Shown: positions 27,352 to 36,985, counted from the first letter of the stretch. The stretch: DNA of 64,000 nucleotides from an uncultured Clostridium sp. (GCA_930986425.1 CAKNJR010000006.1:1-64000); one strand, 5' to 3'. Notes: generated from the sequence alone by a model not told the origin. Made by a program: numbers and translations.

Positions 27352-28065
27352 ATGGATGAAACTCTAAAAAAACAAATACTTGAAGTGCAAGCAGGAAATA
27401 GAGAAGTACTAAATGACCTAATAAAACAAAACAATGGATTAATATGGAGTATAGTCAAAAGATTTGAAGGAAGAGGATATGAGCTAGAAGACTTATATCA
27501 AATAGGAGCAATTGGATTTATTAAAGCAGTACAGAAATTTGATTTTTCATATAATGTAACACTATCAACATATGCAGTAACTTATATAATAGGAGAAATA
27601 AAAAGATTTTTAAGAGATGACGGAATGATTAAAGTATCAAGACAAACTAAAGCAACTTGTCAAAAAGCTCTAAAAATAAAAGAAGACTATGAAAAGCAAG
27701 GAAAAAACATAGGAGTTGAGGAAATAGCAAAAATATTAAAAGTTTCTAAAGATGAAGTAATTGCATCATTAGAATATAAAAATTGTGTAGAATCATTATA
27801 TGACAAAGAAGATGACGATAGTAATTGTTTAATAGATAGAATAAAAACAAATGAAAATGAGGAAGAAAGAACGGTAAATAGATTAGCATTAAAAGAAGGA
27901 TTAGAAAAGCTAAAACCAAGAGAAAAGCAAATAATATTTTTAAGATATTTTAAATGTCAAACACAAAAAGATGTGGCTAAAATGGTTGGAATTAGTCAAG
28001 TTCAAGTATGTAGAATAGAAAAACAAGTATTAAGTCTGCTCGGGCAAGAATTAAAAGAAGCCTAA
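27352..28065 (+). CDS. sigF: RNA polymerase sporulation sigma factor F
   Basis: 237 residues, sigma-70 family with region 2 (DLYQIGAIGFIKAVQKFD...STYAVTYIIGEIKRFLRDDG), region 3 and region 4 (LKPREKQIIFLRYF..., HTH TQKDVAKMVGISQVQVCRIE). Sequence alone could be sigma-F or sigma-G; position directly after spoIIAA-spoIIAB identifies sigma-F (spoIIAC). It drives the first forespore-specific programme. ATG behind AGGAGAAGG. Confidence 0.94.
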   Translation: MDETLKKQILEVQAGNREVLNDLIKQNNGLIWSIVKRFEGRGYELEDLYQIGAIGFIKAVQKFDFSYNVTLSTYAVTYIIGEIKRFLRDDGMIKVSRQTKATCQKALKIKEDYEKQGKNIGVEEIAKILKVSKDEVIASLEYKNCVESLYDKEDDDSNCLIDRIKTNENEEERTVNRLALKEGLEKLKPREKQIIFLRYFKCQTQKDVAKMVGISQVQVCRIEKQVLSLLGQELKEA

Positions 28066-28119
28066 ACAAAAATTTCTGAATTACAATAATATCATATGTT
28101 CATTATACAAGGAGGCGCA

Positions 28120-29133
28120 GTGAAAAAAATCTATGTTATATTGATTATATTCATATTTTGCACTTTTGCCATACCAATCATATTTACGAAAAATACAGTA
28201 AGTGGCAAAGATGTGAGTGAAACAAATGAAATACAAGAAGAAAATGTAATTCAAGAAGTACAAATGATAGATTATGATTATAAACAATATGATACAATAA
28301 AACTTCTACACGCAGATACTGGCGAAATAGAAGAATTGCCTTTAGATACATATCTCCTAGGCGTAGTATCAGCAGAGATGCCAGCAAATTTTGAACAAGA
28401 AGCACTAAATGCTCAGGCTCTGGTAGCAAGAACATACACAATATATTCAATAGTTCATAATCAAGATAAACATGGAGAAGCGGATATATGTGATGACTCA
28501 AACTGCTGTCAAGCATGGATTTCAAAAGAAGATAGAATGGCAAGATGGGAAGAAGCTGAAAGAGAGTCAAATTGGAGAAAAATTGAAGTGGCTGTAAATA
28601 CAACAGCAGGAAGAATAATTACATATAATGGAGAAGTAATAGATGCATTTTTCCATTCAAACAGTGGAGGAACAACAGAAGCACCAGTAAACGTATGGGG
28701 AGGAACTAACTATCCATATTTACAATCTGTTGAAACTGCTGGAGAAGATGCATATTCACAATATAGTTCAGAAGTAGTCCTTACAAAAGAAGAATTGCAA
28801 AACAAAATTCTAGCAAAACATTCAGATTTTACAATAGATTATAATCAGTCAGATTGTATACAAATTCTAGAATATACTGAATCTGGAAGAGTTAAAACAA
28901 TAAAAATAGGAAACTTAAATCTTTCAGGCGTTGAAGTGAGAAGTACTCTTGGATTAAAATCAGCTAATTTTGAAGTAACAATTGATGGAGATAATATAAA
29001 ATTTGCTGTAAAAGGATATGGGCATGGTGTTGGAATGAGCCAAACAGGGGCAGATAGTATGGCAAAATCGGGAAGTAATTATGAAGAAATAGTTAAACAT
29101 TTTTATACAGGAGTTGAAATTACTGAAATGTAA
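28120..29133 (+). CDS. spoIID: Stage II sporulation protein D (lytic transglycosylase)
   Basis: 337 residues with an N-terminal membrane anchor (~3-22). The SpoIID core contains YLLGVVSAEMPANFEQEALNAQALVARTY, with the catalytic Glu in SAEMP, then FHSNSGGTTE and GYGHGVGMSQTGA. In other spore-formers SpoIID, SpoIIM and SpoIIP remodel septal peptidoglycan for engulfment. GTG 28120 is chosen because it is 3-4 nt after AAGGAGGCG; the ORF continues upstream without a ribosome site. Confidence 0.93.
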   Translation: MKKIYVILIIFIFCTFAIPIIFTKNTVSGKDVSETNEIQEENVIQEVQMIDYDYKQYDTIKLLHADTGEIEELPLDTYLLGVVSAEMPANFEQEALNAQALVARTYTIYSIVHNQDKHGEADICDDSNCCQAWISKEDRMARWEEAERESNWRKIEVAVNTTAGRIITYNGEVIDAFFHSNSGGTTEAPVNVWGGTNYPYLQSVETAGEDAYSQYSSEVVLTKEELQNKILAKHSDFTIDYNQSDCIQILEYTESGRVKTIKIGNLNLSGVEVRSTLGLKSANFEVTIDGDNIKFAVKGYGHGVGMSQTGADSMAKSGSNYEEIVKHFYTGVEITEM

Positions 29134-29275
29134 GGCAAATAAAAAAGTTAAAATAAGCATAAATCAAAAATTTAGAAATACGCATAAGCTGAAATCAAAA
29201 AATTTAACATATAATGTATATTTTCCTAAATAAAGGAAATAATCAAATTAATAGATTATTTCAAGGAGGATATAT

Positions 29276-30163
29276 ATGAGAAGAGAAAGAAGAAACAACA
29301 ATTTAGAAGATAAAATGAAATGGGGAAGGCTAGTTAGCTTTATTATAGCTATAATACTACTTATAATTGCTATTGTGGCTTCAATGAGTCAGGGGAAAAC
29401 GATTTCTAGTGTAAATTATAATAGAATAAATCAAAATACATCAGTAGAAGAAGCAAGTTCAGAATTAAGTAAAAATGTTAATCAAGTACTAGAGCAAAAT
29501 ACTGTCGGAGGCGATAATGAAGAAGAAAAAGACGAAGAAATTAATGAAATAAAAGAATCAATAATAATAAATAATACAACTGAAAATAATGCAAAGGTTG
29601 TAGAAGATACAAATGCAAACATAGTAAATCAAAATACAAATGAAACTGCCGAAAATAAAGAAAATAGCGGTACAAATGAAAATGCCAGTGCGAATGAAAA
29701 TAACAACACAATCGAAAATACCGACGAAAATAATGAAAGTGCAAATCAAACTTCAGATACTGAATTCATTTTCCCAGTAGAAGGAGAGGTAATAAAGGAA
29801 TTTGCAAAAGATAATTTAATATATTCAGAAACTCTAGAAGAATGGATAACACATACAGGAATAGATATAAAAGCAGATAGAACAACAGTAGTAAAGTCAG
29901 TAGCAAATGGTACAGTTAAATCAATAAAAAATGACCCAAGATATGGTTTGACAGTAACAATAGAGCATGATAATGGATATACTAGCGTGTATTCAAGTCT
30001 ATTAACAGCAGAATTTGTAAAAGAGGGTGAACAAGTTACTCAAGGTCAAACAATAGGAACAGTGGGTAATAGTGCAGTCTTTGAAGTAGCAGAAGATAAT
30101 CACTTACATTTTGAATTATTAAAAGATGGAAGTAGTATAAATCCAGAAATATATTTAAAATAA
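29276..30163 (+). CDS. spoIIQ: SpoIIQ-type M23 endopeptidase
   Basis: 295 residues: one transmembrane helix (~19-40), a long Asn/Glu/Thr-rich linker (~60-155) and a LytM/M23 domain at the C-terminus. The zinc ligands are retained (HTGIDI and HLHFEL), as in clostridial SpoIIQ and unlike B. subtilis, where one is lost. In the forespore membrane it pairs with SpoIIIAH and helps engulfment. Position right after spoIID is the usual clostridial arrangement. Start behind CAAGGAGG. Confidence 0.88.
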   Translation: MRRERRNNNLEDKMKWGRLVSFIIAIILLIIAIVASMSQGKTISSVNYNRINQNTSVEEASSELSKNVNQVLEQNTVGGDNEEEKDEEINEIKESIIINNTTENNAKVVEDTNANIVNQNTNETAENKENSGTNENASANENNNTIENTDENNESANQTSDTEFIFPVEGEVIKEFAKDNLIYSETLEEWITHTGIDIKADRTTVVKSVANGTVKSIKNDPRYGLTVTIEHDNGYTSVYSSLLTAEFVKEGEQVTQGQTIGTVGNSAVFEVAEDNHLHFELLKDGSSINPEIYLK

Positions 30164-30283
30164 TTAAAAACATAGTTTACAATAATAGTTTTCATAATTG
30201 ATAATAAATCAAAAAACGACAAAAAATTACAAAAAAATGCAAATGTAATATAAATGTAATAAAAGTAAAAAAATGTTCAAAAA

Positions 30284-30316
30284 TGAGGCAATATTAATGG
30301 TTGCCTCGTTTTTTCG
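30284..30316 (+). terminator. Terminator of spoIIQ
   Basis: GAGGCAA/TTGCCTC stem (30285-30307) followed by GTTTTTTCG. Confidence 0.8.
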
Positions 30317-30319
30317 TCT

Positions 30320-30348
30320 TTGACTTTTATTACTTATGATGATAAAAT
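30320..30348 (+). promoter_or_regulatory. Sigma-A promoter of veg
   Basis: TTGACT, 17-nt spacer, TAAAAT, 30 nt before the ATG. Confidence 0.8.
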
Positions 30349-30378
30349 TTAACCATATTTTAAGAAGTAGGTGATAAA

Positions 30379-30678
30379 ATGATTTACCAAAATGATATTA
30401 CAAACTTAGAATCAGACATTAGAGAGAAAATTGGACAAAAGATAATTGTGAAAGGCTCTCTAGGAAGGAGTAAGTCGTTTGAAAAAGAAGCTACTATAGA
30501 AAAAGCTTATACTAACATTTTCATAGTAAAGTATGAAGAAAACAAAAGAAGTGTATCTTATCAATATAAAGATGTTTTAACAAGAACGGTAGAGGTAGAT
30601 GTTTTTGACGGTGAAGGATATAGCCCACTTATTCCTCCTTTAGTAAAAACGCCAAAGAAAATTAAAGCTGCACTATAG
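30379..30678 (+). CDS. veg: Veg family protein
   Basis: 99 residues. The core DIREKIGQKIIVKGSLGRSKSFEKEATIEKAYTNIFIV...SVSYQYKDVLTRTVEV matches B. subtilis Veg (biofilm-related). The fold is a small SH3-like beta barrel. The role of Veg is only partly understood. Strong vegetative promoter and terminator show a monocistronic, well-expressed gene. ATG behind AGTAGGTG. Confidence 0.88.
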   Translation: MIYQNDITNLESDIREKIGQKIIVKGSLGRSKSFEKEATIEKAYTNIFIVKYEENKRSVSYQYKDVLTRTVEVDVFDGEGYSPLIPPLVKTPKKIKAAL

Positions 30679-30686
30679 TTTTTAAC

Positions 30687-30718
30687 ATGAACGTTTCAAA
30701 AGAAGCGTTCTTTTTTGT
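30687..30718 (+). terminator. Terminator of veg
   Basis: GAACGTTTC/GAAGCGTTC hairpin followed by TTTTTTG. Confidence 0.8.
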
Positions 30719-30721
30719 TGC

Positions 30722-30760
30722 AAAAAATAGGGATATACTTAAAGTTTAAGAATATCCCTA
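30722..30760 (-). terminator. Terminator of the minus-strand zinc-ribbon gene
   Basis: TAGGGATAT/ATATCCCTA stem; on the minus strand it is followed by six T. Confidence 0.75.
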
Positions 30761-30767
30761 ATAAAAA

Positions 30768-30902
30768 TTAATCCTTCAAAGGTTTTCCATAGCCATCAAC
30801 ATTAATACTTCCAACTAATATCATAACACCTAGTTTTGCTTTGCATTCATCACAGATTTCTTGATTATCTGCGACAGGTTTTCCACATTTTTTACAATAC
30901 AT
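30768..30902 (-). CDS. Small zinc-ribbon protein
   Basis: 44 residues: MYCKKCGKPVADNQEICDEC has two CxxC pairs, followed by an unremarkable GVMILVGSINVDGYG tail. Perfect TAGGAGGT at proper spacing and its own terminator support a real gene. Zinc-ribbon proteins this short may bind nucleic acid or partner proteins; function unknown. Confidence 0.75.
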   Translation of the reverse strand: MYCKKCGKPVADNQEICDECKAKLGVMILVGSINVDGYGKPLKD

Positions 30903-31062
30903 ATAAATACCTCCTATTTATATCCCATTTAATTTCAATAACATTATACAATATACAAATATTTTTCTCAATATACTTAAGAAAATCATAAGAAAGTAGG
31001 TTCTTTTTTCCATCAAAGTGCATATATATTAATAAATTGTAATTGAGGAGGTAAAGGACAAT

Positions 31063-32595
31063 ATGGAATTGGAAAAAAACAAAATATCCATAAATCAAAT
31101 TGTAGCTCAAAAATTGGACACCGCAATTTGTGAAGGAGATTGCATAGTTCCAGATATAAAGCCAGACATATACAATATAATAACATCAAGTGGAACAGTA
31201 AATATCTACAAGAAAGAAGTAATGGAAGGTAGAGTAAGAATAGATGGTGCAATAAATACATATACAATATATTCATCAGAAGAAGGAGGAAGGAAAGAAC
31301 TCAAATCAATTAATTATGTAATAGACTTTTCACAAGTTGTAAACATAGAAAATGCAAAAAGTGAGATGGTACCAGATATTGCGACAAAACTAAGAAGCGT
31401 AGAGGCTAGAATTTTAAATGAAAGAAAAATAAATGTAAAAGCAATACTTGATTTTGATATTAAACTATTTTCAAATAGTAGTGAAGAATTTATTACAGGA
31501 ATAAACGATATAAGTGATTTGCAAAAATTAGAAAATAGAATAACAGTAAATTCTTTATTAGGAACAGAAAAAACAAAAGCACAAGCAAAAGAAACAATTA
31601 CAATAGACAGTGTAGACAATTTAGCAGAAATACTAAAAGTAAATGTAGAAATAGCAAATAAAGACACAAAAATTAGTTATAATAAAATTTTAGTAAAAGC
31701 AGATACAAAACTAAAAATATTATACTTAACAGATGACGGAAGAATAAATTCAGTATCTGCAAGTATACCAGTTATGGGATTTATAGATATGGAAAATATT
31801 TCAGACGAAAATGTATGCGATGTACAATATGAAATTAGAAATATGGTAATAAAGCCCAATAGCACACAAGAACATTCAATATATGTAGAATTTGAAATAG
31901 AAATTACATTATCTGCATATGAAACTAAAGAAATAAGCACAATAGAAGATTTGTATAGTCCAAGTAGAAATTTAACTTTTGCTCAAAAGCAAATAAAAAT
32001 GATGCAAAATAAGAAAAACTATCGAGATGTGTATAGTATTCGAGAAAAACAAGTATTAAATATAGGAGACGAAAAAATCTTTGATGCAGATGTAAGAGTA
32101 AATATAGACAATATGAGTATAGGAAATGATGAAATTAATCTAAATGGAAAAGTTTCAATAATGTTTATACATTCAATTAATAACATGACAGAAGTAGGAA
32201 TTTCGCAAATAGATTTACCACTAGATTATAGAATGTCATGTATTGGAATAAGAACTGATAGTCAAGTAAAAATAGATATGGATATACCATTGCAAGATTT
32301 TACTATATTACCAGGAGGAGAGATTGAAGTAAAAATAGATGTAGAATTTACAGCAATGACATCAACAGAAATAATGTTAAATGAAATTAGTGATGTAAAA
32401 GAAGAAGAAAGTAATCCAGATAATGGATATAATATGGTAATATATTTCACTAAGAAAGAAGATAATTTGTGGAAAATAGCAAAAGAATTTAAGAGTACTA
32501 TGCAAAACATAAAGGAAAGTAATGCACTGATGCAAGATACATTAACTCCAGGAATGCAACTATTTATAACTAAATATGTAGGAGCTAATGGATAG
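31063..32595 (+). CDS. sipL: SPOCS (DUF3794) and LysM domain protein, SipL-like spore morphogenetic factor
   Basis: 510 residues with repeated SPOCS/DUF3794 beta domains across ~1-450 and a C-terminal LysM (YFTKKEDNLWKIAKEFKSTMQNIKESN...LTPGMQLFITK, ~460-507). This architecture and length match C. difficile SipL, whose LysM binds SpoIVA and tethers coat to forespore. ATG behind TTGAGGAGG. The next gene yunB starts inside its last codons. Presence of spoVM in the window supports a SpoIVA-SpoVM-SipL basement layer. Confidence 0.82.
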   Translation: MELEKNKISINQIVAQKLDTAICEGDCIVPDIKPDIYNIITSSGTVNIYKKEVMEGRVRIDGAINTYTIYSSEEGGRKELKSINYVIDFSQVVNIENAKSEMVPDIATKLRSVEARILNERKINVKAILDFDIKLFSNSSEEFITGINDISDLQKLENRITVNSLLGTEKTKAQAKETITIDSVDNLAEILKVNVEIANKDTKISYNKILVKADTKLKILYLTDDGRINSVSASIPVMGFIDMENISDENVCDVQYEIRNMVIKPNSTQEHSIYVEFEIEITLSAYETKEISTIEDLYSPSRNLTFAQKQIKMMQNKKNYRDVYSIREKQVLNIGDEKIFDADVRVNIDNMSIGNDEINLNGKVSIMFIHSINNMTEVGISQIDLPLDYRMSCIGIRTDSQVKIDMDIPLQDFTILPGGEIEVKIDVEFTAMTSTEIMLNEISDVKEEESNPDNGYNMVIYFTKKEDNLWKIAKEFKSTMQNIKESNALMQDTLTPGMQLFITKYVGANG

Positions 32596-33308
32596 AATTT
32601 ATTCAAGACCTAGATTACCTAGAATAAATATAAACAGAAATTGGCGGTAATGGCAACAATCTAAAGCCATATAAGAAAAAAATAATAATACTACTTACAA
32701 TTATAATAATAGGGTATATAACAGCTACAACAATAATAAAAGCCATTACACCAATTATCGAAAGACAATGTAGAGTAAAAGCAAGAAGCTTAGCTACTCA
32801 ATTTGCAAACGAAGCGTGCTTAGAAAATATGAAAGACTTGACATATAATGATTTATGCACAATAGAAAGAGACTCAAATGAAAGAATAAGATTAATATCA
32901 ATGAATTCTGTAACAATAAACAATTTGAATTCTCAAATAGCACTAGACATTCAAAAAAAACTAAATGATACAACAATAAGTAAATTTTACATAAAACTAG
33001 GAAGCTTTACAGGAATAAAGTTACTTTCAGGTAGAGGACCGAATTTAGAAGTAAGAATGTCTACAATTGGAGAAGTAACTACAGAAATAAAATCAGAATT
33101 TGAAGAAACAGGAATAAATCAAACGCTACATAAAATATACATCAATATAAATTGTAATGTTAGTTTACTTACACCATTTAAAGATGTAGATGAAAGTATA
33201 ACTGCACAAGTTCTATTATCTGAAACAATAATTTCAGGCGATATACCAGACAGCTACTATGATTTGGAAGGCATGAGTCCTGAAGATACAATGAACATGA
33301 TGAATTAA
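32588..33308 (+). pseudogene. yunB: Sporulation protein YunB, frameshifted near 32647
   Basis: The 3' frame (to 33308) encodes a full YunB core: TNSVTINNLNSQIALDIQ-like strand, IKLLSGRGPNLEVRMSTIGEV, FEETGINQTLHKIY and ISGDIPDSYY. The expected N-terminus (MDRIYSRPRLPRINI, basic) starts at ATG 32588 overlapping the sipL stop, but stops at 32648. The other frame resumes with NNLKPYKKKIIILLTIIII (membrane anchor) without a start codon. One extra base near 32640-32650 explains everything. Internal ATG 32829 would give a 159-residue anchorless product. Lesion or sequence error. Confidence 0.78.
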
Positions 33309-33313
33309 TTTTT

Positions 33314-33370
33314 TTCAATTGGGGACGGTCCTTTTCTTAAAATATTTTACGTTGGGGACAGTCCTTAAAT
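33314..33370. repeat. Two copies of TTGGGGACRGTCCTT
   Basis: TTGGGGACGGTCCTT and TTGGGGACAGTCCTT lie 36 nt apart. Each has GGAC-N-GTCC symmetry, like short extragenic palindromes. Confidence 0.6.
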
Positions 33371-33470
33371 GAAAATTGTAGTCTTTAATGAAAATTACTA
33401 AATTCATTGTAATAAATTTATTAATTATGATAAAATGTAACAAATAATATGCAAAGTAGGTGGAAAACAA

Positions 33471-34442
33471 ATGAGTAGAAGAAGAAAAAAATCAAACAAT
33501 ATTATAATTAGTATAATAATATTTATATTTTTATGTGCAACAGGCTATTTTGGAACAGATTATTTCTTAGAACAAAATTCAGTAGAAACATCAGGTAATA
33601 ATGTGCAAATAACAACATCTGCAAGAATTGAAAATGCTAATGAAATTCAATTAGATAATGACAAATTAAATATTATATTTTTCTATGTAGGACAAGCAGA
33701 CTGTACATTAATCAAATTAAATGATGAGGTAATGCTAATTGACAGTGGAAATAATAGCGATGGCGAAAAAGTAGTTAGTTTCTTGCAAGAAAAAAATATA
33801 ACGCAAATAGACTATTTAGTTGGAACACATGCAGATGAAGACCATATAGGCGGGATAGATGATGTGATTGAAAATATAGAAATAGGTACATTTTTTATTC
33901 CAACAGTAGGAAAAGATGGAACTGATTATCAAAATGCAGTTGAAGCAGCTCAAACTAAAGGTATTACAATTCAAAACCCAACAATGGGAGAAACTTTTTC
34001 TTTAGGAGAAGCGGAATTCGAAATAATGGCAGCAATGGAAGAAGAAGGCACTTCAGATAATAATAGCTCAATAGTAATAGAGCTTAAATATAATAGTACA
34101 AATTATTTATTTATGGGAGATGCAGAAACAGAAGTAGAAAACTCAAGAAGTTGGGATAAAGTAAACGTACTAAAAGTAGGACACCATGGCTCAAACTCTA
34201 GCAGTTCTGAGAAATTTTTGAACCAAGTAAAACCACAATATTCAATAATAGAAGTAGGAAAAAGCAATTCATATAATCTTCCAAGTGATAAAGCAATCCA
34301 AAGATTAGAAGAGAGTGGAACAACAATCCTTAGAACAGATAAAGCAAACGGAGATGAAGTTGGTTCATTCTGGCTAACAAGTGATGGAAATACAATAGAT
34401 ATAAGAGAGGTAAATATTAACTTGGATGGTGATAATAAATAA
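33471..34442 (+). CDS. Secreted/membrane-anchored metallo-beta-lactamase-fold hydrolase (ComEC C-terminal-like)
   Basis: 323 residues. N-terminal basic segment and hydrophobic anchor (~10-28), then an MBL fold starting FFYVGQADCTLIKLNDEVMLIDSG. The metal motif is HADEDHIGG (~121-129), with later MGDAE and GHHGSNSSS. This subfamily matches the standalone C-terminal domain of ComEC, predicted to be an extracellular nuclease or hydrolase. No competence genes are nearby. ATG behind GTAGGTGG. Confidence 0.82.
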   Translation: MSRRRKKSNNIIISIIIFIFLCATGYFGTDYFLEQNSVETSGNNVQITTSARIENANEIQLDNDKLNIIFFYVGQADCTLIKLNDEVMLIDSGNNSDGEKVVSFLQEKNITQIDYLVGTHADEDHIGGIDDVIENIEIGTFFIPTVGKDGTDYQNAVEAAQTKGITIQNPTMGETFSLGEAEFEIMAAMEEEGTSDNNSSIVIELKYNSTNYLFMGDAETEVENSRSWDKVNVLKVGHHGSNSSSSEKFLNQVKPQYSIIEVGKSNSYNLPSDKAIQRLEESGTTILRTDKANGDEVGSFWLTSDGNTIDIREVNINLDGDNK

Positions 34443-34917
34443 TGCCTTAAATAGAATATTTTAACAGCTACATGCTAGAATAATATTATAACAATAAATG
34501 ATTTGATATTAAAATATATTGAAAAGTAAAAAGGTAAATGTTTATAAAACATATTACCTTTTTATATGGATAAATATATAAAACAAACTATTGCATAATT
34601 GCTAAAATTTTAAAGTAATATTTTTTCATAAAGTAGAAATATGTCGTTTTATGTCGATGAAAAATTTTTACTATATATTGACAGAATTTAACAAAAAGAA
34701 TATAATTATAAAGTAATTTTTAGGCTAAAAATTATAAATATAATCATGAATGATTAATTCAAAATTTTAAAAATAATTAAATCAATTTTAATTCATATCT
34801 TTAATAGGAATAATTTTCAAATAAAATATTCAATTTAATTTTTTCTTAAAACCGTTAATATTAAAATCTACAAAAAATTCTAAAAATCAAAAAAGTAAAT
34901 TTAAAAGGAGAAAAAAT
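34443..34917. other. 475-bp AT-rich intergenic region
   Basis: Contains the hairpin listed below and a single imperfect Spo0A-like TGTCGAT (near 34655). No convincing ORF or RNA gene seen. The ribosome site of the next gene is AAAAGGAG near 34904. Confidence 0.6.
34527..34565 (+). terminator. Hairpin/terminator left of the PD-(D/E)XK gene
   Basis: AAAGGTAA/TTACCTTT stem (34530-34561) followed by TTTATA. Nearly the same sequence recurs at 36947-36984. Confidence 0.65.
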
Positions 34918-35859
34918 ATGTCTGAAAAAAGAAAAAATATGAAATTATTAAAACCAAAGATAGACGTCGTTTTTCAAAGCTTATTTAGCAAGAAAAATGA
35001 GAAAATAACTAAAGCATTTGCAGAAGCAATTTTAGACGAAAAAGTCAGAAAAATAACAATTAATGATGATAAAGAACTATTTAGAGAGAGACCAGAAGAT
35101 AAGCTTGGAATATTAGACTTAGAATTAGATATCAACGACAGCGAAAAGGTGGATGTAGAAATACAATTAGTAGATAGGTCAAACATACAAGAAAGATTAT
35201 TATTTTATTTTTCAAAATTATACTATAATGAAGTAAAAAAAGGAGATGATTATAAAAAGGCTAAAAGAGTAGTTATGGTTGCGATATTAGATTATGATTT
35301 AGATTTAACTAAAGAAATAAAAAATATGGAAACAATATGGCAATTACGTGAAAAAAATGCAAGAGACCTTGTATTGACAGACAAAGTAGAAATAGCTATA
35401 ATAGAATTGTCAAAAGTAAGGGCTGAATATGAAAAAAATAAGAAGAACAAAAAGGCACAATGGGCATTATTCATAGACGACCCTAATACTAAGGAGGTCG
35501 AAGAGATTATGAAAGAGAATGAAGATATCGAAGAAGCCATAGTAACAGTACATAAAATGACAGAAGATGAAAAAATGAGAAGATTGGCAGATTTAAGAGA
35601 AAAGGCCATAATGGACGAAAAAGCAATTAGAAGAAAAGGTTATGAAGACGGACATGCTTTAGGACATGAAGCAGGACTTAAAGAAGGCATTGAAGAAGGC
35701 ATTAAAGAAGGTATTCAACAAGGCATTCAACAAGGACAAAAAGAAGGACACGAATCCGAAAAAATTAATATTGCTAAAAAACTAAAATCTAAAAGAATGA
35801 GTATAGAAGAAATAGCTGAAATTACAGGCTTAGAAGAAGAAAAAATAAAAAAATTATAA
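34918..35859 (+). CDS. PD-(D/E)XK nuclease-family transposase-like protein (Rpn family)
   Basis: 313 residues. The N-terminus LLKPKIDVVFQSLFSKKNEKITKAF is typical of PDDEXK_2 / Rpn (recombination-promoting nuclease) proteins. The active-site core is GILDLELDIND...KVDVEIQLVD (Asp and the ExQ motif). The C-terminus has Gly/Glu repeats (EGIEEGIKEGIQQGIQQGQKEG) and a final helix-turn-helix-like MSIEEIAEITGLEEEKIKKL. These are usually horizontally acquired and multicopy. Good AAAAGGAG. Confidence 0.85.
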   Translation: MSEKRKNMKLLKPKIDVVFQSLFSKKNEKITKAFAEAILDEKVRKITINDDKELFRERPEDKLGILDLELDINDSEKVDVEIQLVDRSNIQERLLFYFSKLYYNEVKKGDDYKKAKRVVMVAILDYDLDLTKEIKNMETIWQLREKNARDLVLTDKVEIAIIELSKVRAEYEKNKKNKKAQWALFIDDPNTKEVEEIMKENEDIEEAIVTVHKMTEDEKMRRLADLREKAIMDEKAIRRKGYEDGHALGHEAGLKEGIEEGIKEGIQQGIQQGQKEGHESEKINIAKKLKSKRMSIEEIAEITGLEEEKIKKL

Positions 35860-35874
35860 AATAATAATTATTAT

Positions 35875-36474
35875 ATGGAGAAAAGCGGTTTGGAATTAAA
35901 TAATATTTTAAACAAAGTAAGTGATTTTACAAAAGACTTTGGCAACAAATTAATATCAGAGTTATCAAATGCCATAGCAAATAACAAGTTAACTAATGAA
36001 TCAAAGATTAAATTACAAGACAAAACTAGAGATATTATAAAAAGCCATGGTGAAGTCTATGAGGTAAAAAATAGAGGAGTGTACAAGTACAGTTTAGATA
36101 GCAAATATGAAGAATTACAAAAGGGTATGTACTTAGGACAAGAAAAAGGATTCTATATTTTAGATGATGGTGGAAACTTAAGATATGATGAAGAATTAAA
36201 CAAAACAATTAAAAATGAAATTAATATAGAGAAATCAAGTATATTAAAGCAACAGCAAAAAGAGATGGATGAATTTAGAAAAGTAGGAGAAATATACATT
36301 GTAGATGAATTAGGTGATGATGAAAGATATGTATATTTAACCAGAAAATCAGATAATAAAGAAATGCAAGATTTCAATATATCAGATGGACTCTATGACA
36401 AAATAAAAGAAAACAACAAAAATGGAAAGAAAACAGAATTGACTTGGAATGGAAAAATATATGAAATAAAATAA
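35875..36474 (+). CDS. Unknown soluble protein
   Basis: 199 residues, Lys/Glu/Asn-rich, no recognised domain. The middle has a Tyr/Gly-rich stretch (KNRGVYKYSLDSKYEELQKGMYLGQEKGFYILDDGG). It follows the PD-(D/E)XK gene by 15 nt, so may be its cargo. ATG 35875 lacks a ribosome site; an in-frame TTG at 35890 is preceded by GGAG and may be the true start (194 residues). Confidence 0.6.
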   Translation: MEKSGLELNNILNKVSDFTKDFGNKLISELSNAIANNKLTNESKIKLQDKTRDIIKSHGEVYEVKNRGVYKYSLDSKYEELQKGMYLGQEKGFYILDDGGNLRYDEELNKTIKNEINIEKSSILKQQQKEMDEFRKVGEIYIVDELGDDERYVYLTRKSDNKEMQDFNISDGLYDKIKENNKNGKKTELTWNGKIYEIK

Positions 36475-36838
36475 AAAAATACTTGAAAAAACAGATACAA
36501 ATTTAGGATTGGCATTTGAAAATGATAATGCCGCAAGTATGCCAGAATACTATGTAGAAGATATAGGCGGAGGAGCAGCATTATTAGATTTAGAAGGAAA
36601 TAGTGTTAAATTTGAAGAGGCGTATATAATATATGAAGGGGAAAGAATAGATGTAACAGATTGTGTTTTTTCTTATGAAGAATTATTTGGAGTAAGTTTT
36701 AGGAATGTAGCTATAAAATTAGAAGAAAATAATAAGATAGAAGAACATCATGACATAGCTAGAACAACTCAAACTTTTGAAATCGTTAAAGATGGGAAAA
36801 GCTATTTTGGAGAAGCTTATATGACATGGCTAGAATAA
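36470..36838 (+). pseudogene. 3' remnant of a pilin passenger gene
   Basis: An open frame without a convincing start codon (first usable TTG at 36509). It begins ILEKTDTNLGLAFENDN; TNLGLAF is shared with the passenger of the pilin-LRR gene at 16.9 kb. It continues with a ~100-residue compact domain (YYVEDIGGGAALLDLEGNSVKFEEAYIIYEGERIDVTD). It is probably the end of a pilin-like surface gene whose 5' part was lost when the PD-(D/E)XK module arrived. Confidence 0.55.
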
Positions 36839-36944
36839 TTTGTGCGTTAGAAATATTTGGTTGACACGAACAAACGGGACGAATTCTTATTCATATAAGA
36901 ATTTGTCACATTTTATTAAAAATGTCAAGGAATATTTGCAAAAA

Positions 36945-36985
36945 ATAAAAAGGTAAATGCTTATAACATATTACCTTTTTTATCT
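36945..36985. terminator. Bidirectional terminator after rplT
   Basis: AAAAAGGTAA/TTACCTTTTT stem (36947-36980), with A-rich left and T-rich right flanks. On the minus strand it ends infC-rpmI-rplT. Confidence 0.8.

Noticed and set aside
34640..34662. Spo0A box upstream of the PD-(D/E)XK gene
   Set aside because: Only TGTCGAT and TGTCGTT, each with mismatches, in a very AT-rich spacer and before a non-sporulation gene.
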